Notes under the pieces: model-generated
Told to the model about the DNA's origin: nothing
The model's input: only the letters and a program-made list of their open reading frames with translations
Databases searched by the model: none
Position numbers and translations under genes: made by a program
Shown: positions 7,673 through 15,419 of the stretch, piece by piece
Position numbering within the stretch: position 1 is the stretch's first letter
Layout of the letters: the number at the start of each line of letters is the position of its first letter
NCBI GenBank assembly: GCA_963736455.1
Contig: CAVTON010000002.1
Location: 434,001 to 498,000, forward strand
Reading direction: 5' to 3'
DNA from: DAHUXD01 sp963736455
GTDB taxonomy: Bacteria; Acidobacteriota; Thermoanaerobaculia; UBA5066; Gp7-AA6
Length of the DNA stretch: 64,000 nt

Positions 7673-8740
7673 ATGAAGCAAACCAGCAGCCGACGAATGG
7701 GGGCTTTTGAACGCTATCTGTCGGTCTGGGTTGCCGCGAGCATGGTGGCGGGCCTCCTGCTCGGAAAGGCGCTTCCGGGGCTGACCGCTGCGCTGCGTGG
7801 CCTGGAGTTCGCGGAAGGCTCCCACATCAACGTTCCCATCGCAGTTCTCATTTGGCTGATGATCTACCCGATGATGCTCAAGATCGACTTTCGGTCGATC
7901 AAGAGCGTCGGTCGAAAGCCCCGTGGGCTACTCGTCACCCTTTTCGTCAACTGGTTGATCAAGCCGTTCTCGATGGCCTTCTTCGGGTGGCTTTTCTTCC
8001 GCCACATCTTCTCGCCGTGGATCGGCCCAGAGTTGGCCGGGCAATATATCGCCGGAGTCATCATCCTCGCCGCCGCGCCCTGCACGGCGATGGTGTTCGT
8101 CTGGTCCTACCTCTCGGACGGCGATCCCGCCTACACGCTCGTGCAGGTTTCCGTCAACGACCTCGTCATGCTCGTCGCCTTCGCGCCCATCGTGAAGCTC
8201 TTGGTAACTGGCGCGGCGGGCCTCGAAGTGCCGTTTCGAGTCCTCCTGATCTCGGTCGTCGTGTTCGTCGTGGTCCCTCTTGTCGCCGGTGCGATCAGCC
8301 GAAGCACTCTGATTGCTCGGCGCGGCACGGAATGGTTCGACGACCAATTCGTGCGTCGGTTTGCCCCCGTGACCATCGCGGCCCTGCTTGCGACCCTCAC
8401 GCTGATTTTCGCGTTTCAAGCTGAGAACATCACCGCGCGTTGGCTTCATGTTCTCTTGATCGCGGTCCCAATTCTGCTGCAGGTGTACTTCAACTCCTCG
8501 CTGACCTACGGCCTCATGAGGTTGTTCGGAGTCGAGTACGCCGTGGCCGCTCCGGGCGCGCTCATCGGGGCGTCGAACTTCTTCGAGCTTGCGGTTGCGA
8601 CGGCCATCGCGCTCTATGGCCCAGGCTCCGGCGCGGCGCTGGCGACCGTCGTGGGAGTTCTTGTCGAAGTGCCCGTGATGCTGTCGGTCTGTCGTCTCTG
8701 TCTCGCAACGCGGCACTGGTTTCCTGCTACGGCGTCCTGA
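7673..8740 (+). CDS. acr3: ACR3 family arsenite efflux transporter
   Basis: A 355-residue inner-membrane protein with about ten hydrophobic helices. Family signatures are IYPMMLKIDF, the conserved cysteine motif APCTAMVFVWSYLSDGDPAY in helix 4, and GASNFFELAVATAIALYG in helix 9. ACR3 exports arsenite using the proton gradient. The ATG at 7673 is preferred to a TTG nine bases earlier. It sits 23 bases after arsI and 12 bases before arsC. Confidence 0.93.
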   Translation: MKQTSSRRMGAFERYLSVWVAASMVAGLLLGKALPGLTAALRGLEFAEGSHINVPIAVLIWLMIYPMMLKIDFRSIKSVGRKPRGLLVTLFVNWLIKPFSMAFFGWLFFRHIFSPWIGPELAGQYIAGVIILAAAPCTAMVFVWSYLSDGDPAYTLVQVSVNDLVMLVAFAPIVKLLVTGAAGLEVPFRVLLISVVVFVVVPLVAGAISRSTLIARRGTEWFDDQFVRRFAPVTIAALLATLTLIFAFQAENITARWLHVLLIAVPILLQVYFNSSLTYGLMRLFGVEYAVAAPGALIGASNFFELAVATAIALYGPGSGAALATVVGVLVEVPVMLSVCRLCLATRHWFPATAS

Positions 8741-8752
8741 AAGGAGCGAGCC

Positions 8753-9250
8753 ATGAAGGACTCTGCCCCTGCGAAGAAGTTCAAGATCCTTTTCCTGTGC
8801 ACCGGCAACTCGGCACGAAGCATCCTCGCCGAGTACTTTCTGCGGCGGCTCGACCCGGTCCACTTCGAGACTTTCAGTGCCGGAGCGAATCCGAAAGGGC
8901 ACGTAAATCCCTACGTCCTCGACCTTCTGAAGGACAGCTACCACATCGACGCCAGCGGGGCACGAAGCAAGTCATGGGGCGAGTACCGAGACGTAAAGTT
9001 TGACTTCGTGATCACCGTTTGCGACAACGCCAGAGAGTCTTGCCCCGTGTGGCCAGGTCAGCCAATCGTGGCCCATTGGGGTTCTCAAGATCCAGATAGC
9101 GTTGAAGGCACGGAAGAACAGAAGCGACAAGTGATCAAGCAGGTCGCCGTCGAAATTTACCGCCGCCTCGGCCTTTTCACGGCGCTGCCAATCCAGTCAC
9201 TGGATCGGCTGCGACTCGAGCAGATGACGAAGGCCATCGGCAAGAACTAG
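8753..9250 (+). CDS. arsC: Arsenate reductase, LMW-phosphatase fold, thioredoxin-type
   Basis: A 165-residue protein with the phosphatase P-loop C16-TGNSA-R22 (FLCTGNSARSILAE) and two further cysteines, C90 and C97 (TVCDNARESCPVWPG), at the seven-residue spacing of the Cys82/Cys89 pair of thioredoxin-coupled ArsC. It should reduce arsenate to arsenite for export by Acr3. AAGGAG precedes the ATG. The C-terminus is longer than in the Staphylococcus enzyme. It is the last gene of the ars operon. Confidence 0.92.
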   Translation: MKDSAPAKKFKILFLCTGNSARSILAEYFLRRLDPVHFETFSAGANPKGHVNPYVLDLLKDSYHIDASGARSKSWGEYRDVKFDFVITVCDNARESCPVWPGQPIVAHWGSQDPDSVEGTEEQKRQVIKQVAVEIYRRLGLFTALPIQSLDRLRLEQMTKAIGKN

Positions 9251-9336
9251 TAGCGGGACGTGAGGATGCAGTAGGCCGCACAGCCCGGAGCGCTGGTCCG
9301 GCTCTACAAGTCGTATTCGGCAACTCTGAAGCGATG

Positions 9337-10409
9337 CTAGACGGTCCGCATCCGTTCCATGGCGAAACGCGCCAGGCGCGGGCCTGCCGCGCGTGCGGCG
9401 ACCCCTGCCGCCGCCGGATGCAGCATGAACCTGCGGAAGACCGACCCCCAGCCGAAGCGCCGGGCGAAGAAGCGGTTCCAGGCGTCGGCATAGTCGCGGG
9501 CGGCGTCGTCCGTGGAAATCTGCCCCGCGAGAGCTCGCCCGAGGATTTCGGCCGCGAGGATCCCCGATCGGAGCCCCGCCGCCTGGCCTTCGCCGGAAAA
9601 GGGATCGATGACGCCGGCGGCGTCGCCGACCATCAACATCCCGTTTTCCACGGGCGGCTTGACGGTGAAGAACACGGGTCCGACTCCGAGGAACGTGCCC
9701 GGGCCTTCCCGCAGGTCCGCCATGAGCTCGTCCAGGGGGCGAGGGCATGGGCGACGAGCTCCCGCCAGATGCGTGACGCCCGTCTCGACCCGGGAGAGAC
9801 CGCAGTAGCCGCCCGGGAACAGGAAGAGGTGAACCTGACCGGCCAGCGTCTCGCCGCCGCCGGTGAAGTCGCGGCTCCAGCCGAAGTATCGCGACCCGTC
9901 CTGGAGAAATCGGCGGTCGAACCCCCGGTCGAGCGCGTCCCATCGTCCCCACGCGCCGATGACGCTGCCGGCTTCCAGAGTGTCGGGAGTCCGTCGGCGA
10001 CGAACCGGATCTGGAACCCCGAGTCGTCGCCAGGTTCGATCGCCGTGACCCGCGCGCCGTATCGGACCTGCGCTCCGAGCTCGTCGGCTCGGCGCGCGAG
10101 CAGATCGTCGAGGCGGAACCGGGAAATGCCGAGGGCCGGAGTGGGCAGCTCGAACGCCACCGACCGGCCGGGGCCAAGGTGCAGGAAGCCGCGCTCGATG
10201 CGCTCAGCTTCGGCCTCGACGGCTTCGAGGACGCCGATCTGCTCCAGGTCCGCCTTCGCGGCGCCGGACAGAAACTCGCCGCAGACCTTGGCGCGGGGAA
10301 AGCGGTCCTTCTCGAGGACGAGGGGTCGATGCCCGGCCATGGCGAGGGTTGCCGCCGCCGCGGATCCGGCGGGCCCCGCGCCGACGATGAGGGCGTCCCA
10401 CGCGCTCAT
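9337..10409 (-). pseudogene. FAD-dependent oxidoreductase (geranylgeranyl-reductase type), frameshifted
   Basis: The start (ALIVGAGPAGSAAAATLAMA, a dinucleotide-binding fold, then VLEKDRFPRAKVCGEFLS) is in one frame. The rest is in another: GAWGRWDALDR, LFLFPGGYCGLSRVETG and MLMVGDAAGVIDPFSGEG. The two parts are in family order and together give about 357 residues, a normal length. The frame changes by one missing base near 9978-9990, and I found no stop in either half. Such flavoproteins often sit beside a methyltransferase in small polyketide or lipid-tailoring clusters. Its start overlaps the end of the upstream gene by ATGA. Mutation and sequencing error are both possible. Confidence 0.75.
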
Positions 10410-11125
10410 GCGTCGGCGGTGACGAGGAGGCCGTAAGGGCGGACGCGCAGCGCGCGGGCGGTCGGGGCGACGCTGCGCGCGATCGCCTGCGCCTCCGCCG
10501 CGGTGTAGGCCTGCCGCACGGAGGCGACGCCGTCGAGCATCGAAACCCGGCTCCGGAAGAGCGCACGGCCCGCCACGGCGACGAGGGCGGGCGGCACACG
10601 ATGCCGCCGCAGGTCGAGCACCGCAAATCCGACCCGGGAGACGCGCAGCAGCTCGGCGAGGATCGCGCGGTTCTCGTGACGCAGATCGGGGGCCGCGGCC
10701 GCGTCGAGGAGGAGCTGCTGCGGCGCCAGCACCATCCACTCCTTTGCTTCGACGATGTCGGCCTCGCCGGCGGGCCCCCACGTCTCGCCGAATCGCCGCG
10801 CGGCCGCTCCGTCGGCGACGATCGTCCGGATCGAGTAGGTGTCGTCGGCGACCGTCGCCTCGGTCGTCTCGTCCCACCGCCCGGCCCGGACGTCCCAGAT
10901 CTCCACGGTCCGTTCGATCTGGGGGATCCAGGGGCCCTCCGGCCGCTCGGACTGCTCGAGCAGATTGCGATAGCCGACCCATTCGAGCCGCAGGGTCGAC
11001 ATCGATGAAAGCGTCGCCGGGCCGCCCATGCGCTCGATGGCGGTTGCGACCCACTGTCGCGCCGACGCGTCGGTTTTGACCGTCGCGGCCGACGCGTGTG
11101 CCGCGAGAAGCAGGGCGTTCAGCAT
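10406..11125 (-). CDS. Chimeric protein: secreted N-part plus methyltransferase-like C-end
   Basis: A 239-residue frame. Residues 1-15 look like a short signal sequence. Residues about 20-145 (WVATAIERMGGPATLSSMST, then RTVEIWDVRAGRWDET) resemble N-terminal regions of secreted metallo-beta-lactamase-like hydrolases. From about residue 150 the text changes to AILAELLRVSRVGFAVLDLR, then VSMLDGVASVRQAYTAAEAQ, which resembles the end of class I SAM methyltransferases that accompany flavoproteins like the next gene. The SAM-binding half is absent. I infer a deletion fusion of two genes. No activity can be assigned. Confidence 0.5.
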   Translation of the reverse strand: MLNALLLAAHASAATVKTDASARQWVATAIERMGGPATLSSMSTLRLEWVGYRNLLEQSERPEGPWIPQIERTVEIWDVRAGRWDETTEATVADDTYSIRTIVADGAAARRFGETWGPAGEADIVEAKEWMVLAPQQLLLDAAAAPDLRHENRAILAELLRVSRVGFAVLDLRRHRVPPALVAVAGRALFRSRVSMLDGVASVRQAYTAAEAQAIARSVAPTARALRVRPYGLLVTADA

Positions 11126-11256
11126 GGGATCGTTCTCCTGCGATGCTTGCGGAGCCCGAGCCCGAACGCTACCTCACGAAGCGGCTCGCTGACAAAAATC
11201 CCGGTCATGCTGACAAGGTCGTGAAAATCCAGAGCAAACTCGAAATCCCATGAGAT

Positions 11257-11281
11257 TTCGACTCCCACACGCTTCCGCCAA
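11257..11281 (+). repeat. tRNA-Sec 3'-end copy 2
   Basis: Twenty-five bases identical to 6631-6655: T loop, T stem, acceptor 3' strand, discriminator, CCA and the following A. It lies in a 160-base gene-free gap and marks the end of the segment that carries the ars operon. Confidence 0.9.
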
Positions 11282-11285
11282 TTGC

Positions 11286-11825
11286 TCACTTCTCCTCGAC
11301 ACGAGTTCCGATGCCCGCTCCCATCGCGGCTTCTCTCAACCCCTGTAGCGCAACGCTATGACGCGCATCCCCGTGATCCTTTTGAGCGATTTTGTTCGTT
11401 TCGACGACGACGACGTTCCGTCCCAGGAGCTCGTCGCAGCACCGTTCCAGGTACGCATTCGAGAATCCGGACCATCCCCGACAGGCGGTCGTGCCCGGCC
11501 CCGCCAGATCGCAGGCGATGCGGGCGCCCGTCCGAACCTGCTCGCAGAGCTGCCAGAGATCGGCGAGCCGCTCCATCTGCGCGCGCGTCAGGTGACTGCT
11601 CTGCCCGATGATTCTCGTCCAGCGGCGAAGGAACTCGTCGTCGTTCCACTGGCGGAAGCCGCGGCAGAAGACGCCGAGCTCCGCGGCCACCGAGCACATC
11701 GAGTGCTCGCCGTCCGAGAGCGCGAGCAACGCCTCGCGCAGTCGTGCGATCGCCGTCTGGCGGGTCCAGATCTCACAATCCGCGCCCGCGGCGGCTTCGA
11801 CTCGAGGAATCCATCCGTTCACCAC
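11286..11825 (-). CDS. Cys-rich protein of unknown function, paralogue A
   Basis: A 179-residue protein that I do not recognise as a described family. It has nine cysteines, including VFCRGF, TACRGW and ERCCDELLG, and no membrane segment. It aligns over about 110 residues with the gene just upstream: LRE.L.A, then C..A....VFC.GF, D.EL..R, LERL..L..L, CD, C.GW..F.N and EL.G. Paired cysteines and Cys-Asp motifs suggest metal binding or redox chemistry, which is inference. A GTG start is used, with AGGAGG just before; a second in-frame GTG follows directly. It is the last gene of a four-gene unit. Confidence 0.75.
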   Translation of the reverse strand: MVNGWIPRVEAAAGADCEIWTRQTAIARLREALLALSDGEHSMCSVAAELGVFCRGFRQWNDDEFLRRWTRIIGQSSHLTRAQMERLADLWQLCEQVRTGARIACDLAGPGTTACRGWSGFSNAYLERCCDELLGRNVVVVETNKIAQKDHGDARHSVALQGLREAAMGAGIGTRVEEK

Positions 11826-11841
11826 ATCCTCCTCGTGCTCG

Positions 11842-12252
11842 TCACTCGACGGCGGTGAAACATCCGGTCAGCTCCACGAGGGCACCCTCGAGGGCTTGGT
11901 TGTCGAACCGGTTCCAGCCATCGCAGCCGCAGTGCTCGCGAGTTTCGACGTCGCAGCAGAGCGAGAGGCCCGACGCCTCCTGGCGCCCGAGATGGTAGAG
12001 ACTGATCAGCCGCTCCAGCTCCTCGCGCGACGCCTCGGGCCTGCTGCGCGCGATCCACGGGAATCGGTCGCGGAGCTCGCGGTCCGTCAGTGCGCGAAAC
12101 CCTCCACAGAAGACGTTCCACCGGGCCGTGGCGGCGCAAGCGCACTGGTCGTCGCCGCAGATGGCTTTCAGCCGCTCGCGGAGGGCCGCGATCGCCTCCG
12201 GCCGTGAGAGACGCTGGCTGGTGAGCGGGACAGGTTCTTTCGTCGTTGTCAT
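11842..12252 (-). CDS. Cys-rich protein of unknown function, paralogue B
   Basis: A 136-residue paralogue of the next gene. Cysteines are clustered as CGDDQCACAA, NVFCGGF, LSLCCD and EHCGCDGW. The region between is helical and acidic (EELERLISLYHLGRQEASG). The ATG has AGGAG at good spacing. It follows a small membrane protein by 11 bases and precedes paralogue A by 16, so the pair is cotranscribed. Two copies of one undescribed fold in one operon suggest a heteromeric complex or diverged metal sites. No function can be named from sequence. Confidence 0.8.
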   Translation of the reverse strand: MTTTKEPVPLTSQRLSRPEAIAALRERLKAICGDDQCACAATARWNVFCGGFRALTDRELRDRFPWIARSRPEASREELERLISLYHLGRQEASGLSLCCDVETREHCGCDGWNRFDNQALEGALVELTGCFTAVE

Positions 12253-12263
12253 GGGTTCTCCTT

Positions 12264-12659
12264 TCATCCGGCCGAGAGGCTCTCGGCGATGTCCTCGGAC
12301 CGGGCCTGGCCGAGGGACAGGACGAAAGCCGTCGCGACGAGAAATGCCACGAGGAACAGTGCGTAGAGGCCGGGACCGGAAGGCGAGGACCAGAGCCGGA
12401 ACAGGGCGAAGTAGAGATACAGCACGACGACGTCCACGAGGTCCCGGACCTTCCCCTGCACGGCGGCGCGAAGGAAGAGGAGCGCCAGCACGCCGATTGC
12501 AAAGAGAACCCACTCGGCTTGCGCGGGCCGGGACGCGCCGCGCAGGGCGCCCAGGTCGGTCAGGGGAAGCAGCAGGGCGGCTGCCACGAGCAGAAGCCGG
12601 GGGCCGACTCCCAGAGACCGATCCAGGAAACGCTGACTCCGTTCGATGTTCGCTCTCAT
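12264..12659 (-). CDS. Small integral membrane protein, unknown function
   Basis: A 131-residue protein with about four hydrophobic segments (LLLVAAALLLPLTDLGAL, WVLFAIGVLALLFLRAAV, VVVLYLYFALF, LYALFLVAFLVATAFVLSL). No known motif is visible. Its start codon overlaps the stop of the HTH gene (TGATG), so both are translated together, and the Cys-rich pair follows. The operon order HTH, membrane protein, Cys-rich B, Cys-rich A suggests one functional unit. Confidence 0.7.
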   Translation of the reverse strand: MRANIERSQRFLDRSLGVGPRLLLVAAALLLPLTDLGALRGASRPAQAEWVLFAIGVLALLFLRAAVQGKVRDLVDVVVLYLYFALFRLWSSPSGPGLYALFLVAFLVATAFVLSLGQARSEDIAESLSAG

Positions 12660-12928
12660 CAGAGCCTCCTCGTCAAAGCGACTTCTTCGACTCCGTGCTC
12701 GGACCGAGCGGTCTGGCGGACCTGCTCGGCGCGATATCGATAGTGCCCTCCCGGTGTGCGAACCGCGGCGATCAGCCCGGTTCGAGCCCAGCGGGTGACC
12801 GTCGACAGCGAGACCCCGAAGAGGCGGGCAACCTCTCGGCGGGACAGAAACGCGGATTCAGGCTCCGGGGCGATGCGGAGGTCGTGAGATCCGTTGACGC
12901 GCGCGCTGACGAGAGCCTCGTTCTCCAT
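12659..12928 (-). CDS. MerR-like helix-turn-helix protein
   Basis: An 89-residue protein with one winged HTH of the MerR/excisionase type: FLSRREVARLFGVSLSTVTR, then WARTGLIAAVRTPGGHYRY. The HYR wing is typical of BldC-like regulators and of phage excisionases. No effector domain or dimerisation coiled coil follows. It is first in the operon with the membrane protein and Cys-rich pair and probably controls it. As it sits in a segment bounded by tRNA-Sec copies, an excisionase role is also possible; no integrase is present. Confidence 0.8.
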   Translation of the reverse strand: MENEALVSARVNGSHDLRIAPEPESAFLSRREVARLFGVSLSTVTRWARTGLIAAVRTPGGHYRYRAEQVRQTARSEHGVEEVALTRRL

Positions 12929-13027
12929 GGAGGAGATTCTCGGCGGCGGCGGGATTCACCGCATGATGCGTATGAATCAATTGAGCGATATTGGCGGGAT
13001 TTCGATCGCGTTCATCGGGCGCCGTCG

Positions 13028-13483
13028 CTAAGTCCTGCCCAGCTTGAGCTTGACGAACTCGCCGACGAGGATCGACGCGGGATAGAGGACCTCTTCCTCC
13101 AGCTGGGCGTGGAGAATCAGCTTCCGGGCGAGCCGGGCGTAACCGGAGTGCTGCTCGGCGCTGGCCGCCTTCAGGAACACCTGCAAGGCCTGCACGATCT
13201 GCTTGTGCTCGTTCAGCATCCGCGGCAACTCGGACTTCAGCAGCTCCGTCCATCGCAGCACACTGGCCATCTCCGGCGAGAACTCGCCGCGCGCGAGTCT
13301 CGGCAGCAGGATGAGCGGAGGGATTCCGAACTCTTCCTCGAGCAGGACGTGGGGAAACAGAACGCGGATCACCGCCTTTGCGGCGGCGCCGGTTTCCCCG
13401 CCCAGGCGGGTCGCCAGAGCCATCTCGTCGTGCAACTCCTCGTGCGCGATCTGCAAAGCACCGGGAAGCTCGGCCCTCGACAT
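13028..13483 (-). CDS. Hemerythrin-like (HHE) protein
   Basis: A 151-residue four-helix protein with hemerythrin-type ligands in order: AHEELHDEM, FPHVLLEEEFGIPPL, NEHKQIVQAL and HAQLEEEVLYPAS. Such proteins hold a di-iron site and act in oxygen, NO or iron handling. The start MSRAELPG is chosen over an upstream ATG because GGAGG lies close before it. It stands 100 bases upstream of the HTH gene on the same strand, so it may belong to the same unit. The second hemerythrin at 22642-23241 is not a close copy. Confidence 0.85.
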   Translation of the reverse strand: MSRAELPGALQIAHEELHDEMALATRLGGETGAAAKAVIRVLFPHVLLEEEFGIPPLILLPRLARGEFSPEMASVLRWTELLKSELPRMLNEHKQIVQALQVFLKAASAEQHSGYARLARKLILHAQLEEEVLYPASILVGEFVKLKLGRT

Positions 13484-13623
13484 GGATGCCTCCGTCTGGT
13501 TTCCGGGAACCCGCGTGAAGCAAAGATACTCCCGTCGCCCCCGCCAGTCTGTCCGATGCACGGCGGCCTGGACCGTCGCCGCCGGACAGGCTGCTAGTGA
13601 ACCGTAACAGTTAAAACGGTAGT

Positions 13624-14060
13624 ATGATCGTGCGCATGAGCGGCACGATTACGTTATCGAAAGGCGAGCGGTTGGAGCTGACGCAGCGAGCGACGAGTCA
13701 AGCCGGTCGAGCGGACGATGCGCGTCGCGCGCGGCTGATTCTGAGGCTGGAGGCCGGGGATGCCTGGGCAGAGATCCGCGACAAGCTCGCCTGCAACGAC
13801 GCGTTCATTGACCGCTGGAGTAAGCGTTTCGTGGCCGAGCGGCTGGCGGGCCTGTTCTCGCGCCACGCCGGGCAAGGCGCAAAGATCCTGACGCCGCAGT
13901 TGGAGGCCCGGATCCTCGAGTGGACCGTCAAGCGCAAGCCCACGGATGGCTCGACGCACCGGAGCACCCGCAAACTTGGGGAGCGGCTTTCGGTGTCCCA
14001 CATGATGATCGCTCGCGTCTGGCGCAGGCACAGCCTCAAGCCACACCGGCTGGATCGGTA
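13624..14060 (+). pseudogene. IS630-type transposase, N-terminal remnant
   Basis: The first 146 or so codons match the DNA-binding half of IS630 transposases: RLELTQRATSQAGRADDARR, LILRLEAGDAW, NDAFIDRWSKRF, then the linker STRKLGERLSVSHMMIARVW and LKPHRLDRY. The following DDE catalytic domain is missing, because an IS3 element begins at 14061 directly after HRLDRY. The frame runs 14 codons into the IS3 end and stops. It is an inactive remnant that predates the IS3 insertion. Confidence 0.85.
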
Positions 14061-15247
14061 TGAACCGCCCCGGGAAGTCCGGAGGCTGGTTTATCTGAGT
14101 CCAGCCGCGATAGCTGGACCATTCTGACTGCGATAATAAATCTCCTCGTACTCGGCTGGGGGGAGGTATCCGAGAGGTTCGAGAAGCCTTCGGTTATTGA
14201 ACCAGTCGACCCATTCGAGGGTGGCGAATTCGACGTCCTCGATGTTTCGCCAGGGCCCGCGGCGCCTTATGACCTCGGTCTTGAACAGGCCGATGACGCT
14301 TTCGGCCAGCGCGTTGTCGTAGGAGTCACCGACGCTGCCGCCGGACCGCTCGATGCCGGCCTCGGCCAGGCGCTCGGTATAGCGGATCGAGAGGTACTGC
14401 ACGCCGCGGTCGCTGTGGTGGACCAGCTCGTCCGTGCGCGGCCGGCTGTGCAGCGCCTGCTCGAGGGCGTCGAGTGCCAGATCGCTTCGAAGCGATCTCG
14501 AGACGCGCCAGCCCACGATCGAATGCGAGAAAACGTCGATGACGAAGGCCACGTACACGAAGCCGGCCCAGGTGGCCACGTAGGTCAGGTCCGCGACCCA
14601 GAGCTGGTTCGGGCCGCTCGCGCGGAACTCACGCTCGACCAGATCCGGCGGATACGCCGCGGACCTGTCGGCCATCGTCGTGATCTGGAAGGCACGCCCG
14701 CGAACCACGCCGCGCAAGCCCAGAGCACGCATCAGCCGTTCGACGGTGCAACGGGCTACTCCGATGCCCTCCCGGCCGAGCTGCCGCCACACCTTCTCCG
14801 CGCCGTATACCCCGAAGTTCTCGTCAAAGACCCGCCGGATCTCAACCATGAGCTGCTCGTTGCGCTTCTCACGCACCGGGCGCTCGTCCGGGTCGAGCCT
14901 TCGGGCACGGTGCTCGTAGTAAGTCGCTGGGGCGATCGGCAGCATGGCGCAGATCGGCTCGACCCCGTACTCCTGGCGGTTCTCCTCGACGAAACTCACC
15001 ATCACTTCGCTCGGCGGTCGAGCTCCGCCTGCGCGAAATACGCCGATGCCTTGCGCAGAATCTCGTTGGCCCTCTTGAGCTCCCGAACCTCGCGCTCCAG
15101 CTCCTTGAGCCGCTCACGCTCGCTCGTCGTCAGCCCGGGCCGCGCACCAGCATCTCGCTCCGCCTGCCTCACCCACGTTCGAGGCGCCTCGGCCGTGCAG
15201 CCCATCTTCCCCGCAATCGAACAAATCGTCGCCCACTGCGACCCGTA
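14061..15247 (-). mobile_element. IS3-family insertion sequence, one end lost
   Basis: The element carries orfB and a truncated orfA in the usual overlapping arrangement. The end distal to orfB starts with tgaaccgccccgggaagtcc at 14061, a typical IS3-family terminus. No matching terminus is present at the orfA side: the sequence joins the tRNA-Sec 3'-end copy at 15248 inside orfA. The element is therefore incomplete and probably immobile on its own. Confidence 0.85.
14091..15005 (-). CDS. IS3-family transposase OrfB (DDE integrase domain)
   Basis: A 304-residue protein that looks full length. The HTH_21 region is FVEENRQEYGVEPICAMLPI, then VYGAEKVWRQL. The rve catalytic core has all three acidic residues in WVADLTYVATWAGFVYVAFV, HHSDRGVQYLS and YDNALAESVIGLFKTEVI. 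It ends with WVDWFNNRRLLEPLGYLPP, then the EYEEIYY tail. The start overlaps the end of orfA, as expected for frameshift or coupled translation of OrfAB. It may be expressible, but its partner is damaged. Confidence 0.92.
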   Translation of the reverse strand: MMVSFVEENRQEYGVEPICAMLPIAPATYYEHRARRLDPDERPVREKRNEQLMVEIRRVFDENFGVYGAEKVWRQLGREGIGVARCTVERLMRALGLRGVVRGRAFQITTMADRSAAYPPDLVEREFRASGPNQLWVADLTYVATWAGFVYVAFVIDVFSHSIVGWRVSRSLRSDLALDALEQALHSRPRTDELVHHSDRGVQYLSIRYTERLAEAGIERSGGSVGDSYDNALAESVIGLFKTEVIRRRGPWRNIEDVEFATLEWVDWFNNRRLLEPLGYLPPAEYEEIYYRSQNGPAIAAGLR

Positions 15248-15265
15248 CCCACACGCTTCCGCCAA
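15002..15265 (-). pseudogene. IS3-family transposase OrfA, 5'-truncated
   Basis: The intact part has GCTAEAPRTWVRQAERDAGA, then the leucine-zipper-like ERLKELEREVRELKRANEIL and KASAYFAQAELDRR typical of IS3 OrfA. The N-terminal 20 or more residues that begin normal OrfA proteins (RYSPEFRERAVRMV type) are missing. The frame instead runs into GGAAGCGTGTGGG, the reverse complement of the tRNA-Sec 3' end. The first codons of the open frame (TTG start, AEACG) are therefore tRNA-derived. The HTH is cut at its beginning, so the product is unlikely to work. Confidence 0.82.
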
Positions 15266-15283
15266 TCTATTGGCCTCTTGCCC
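15248..15283 (+). repeat. tRNA-Sec 3'-end copy 3
   Basis: Eighteen bases (cccacacgcttccgccaa) are identical to 6638-6655. Similarity continues outside the tRNA through ttggcctc to 15283, with a few mismatches against 6656-6673. This is the only copy that also resembles the DNA directly downstream of tRNA-Sec. It truncates the IS3 orfA. Confidence 0.85.
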
Positions 15284-15419
15284 GTTTCGTTGAAGTCGAG
15301 GTCTCTATTTCCGCGGTGACGGCCGGCATCAGGGGCAAAGACGGTCGAGATGTCGTCCGGCGGGTTGTCGAAACGGCTCCGCGCGCTCGACGGTCTGCCG
15401 TCCGGCGACCGTCCCTCCC

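Noticed and set aside
11257..15283. tRNA-Sec copies read as a direct-repeat or CRISPR-like array
   Set aside because: Only three copies, kilobases apart, with genes between them; no cas genes and no regular spacing.
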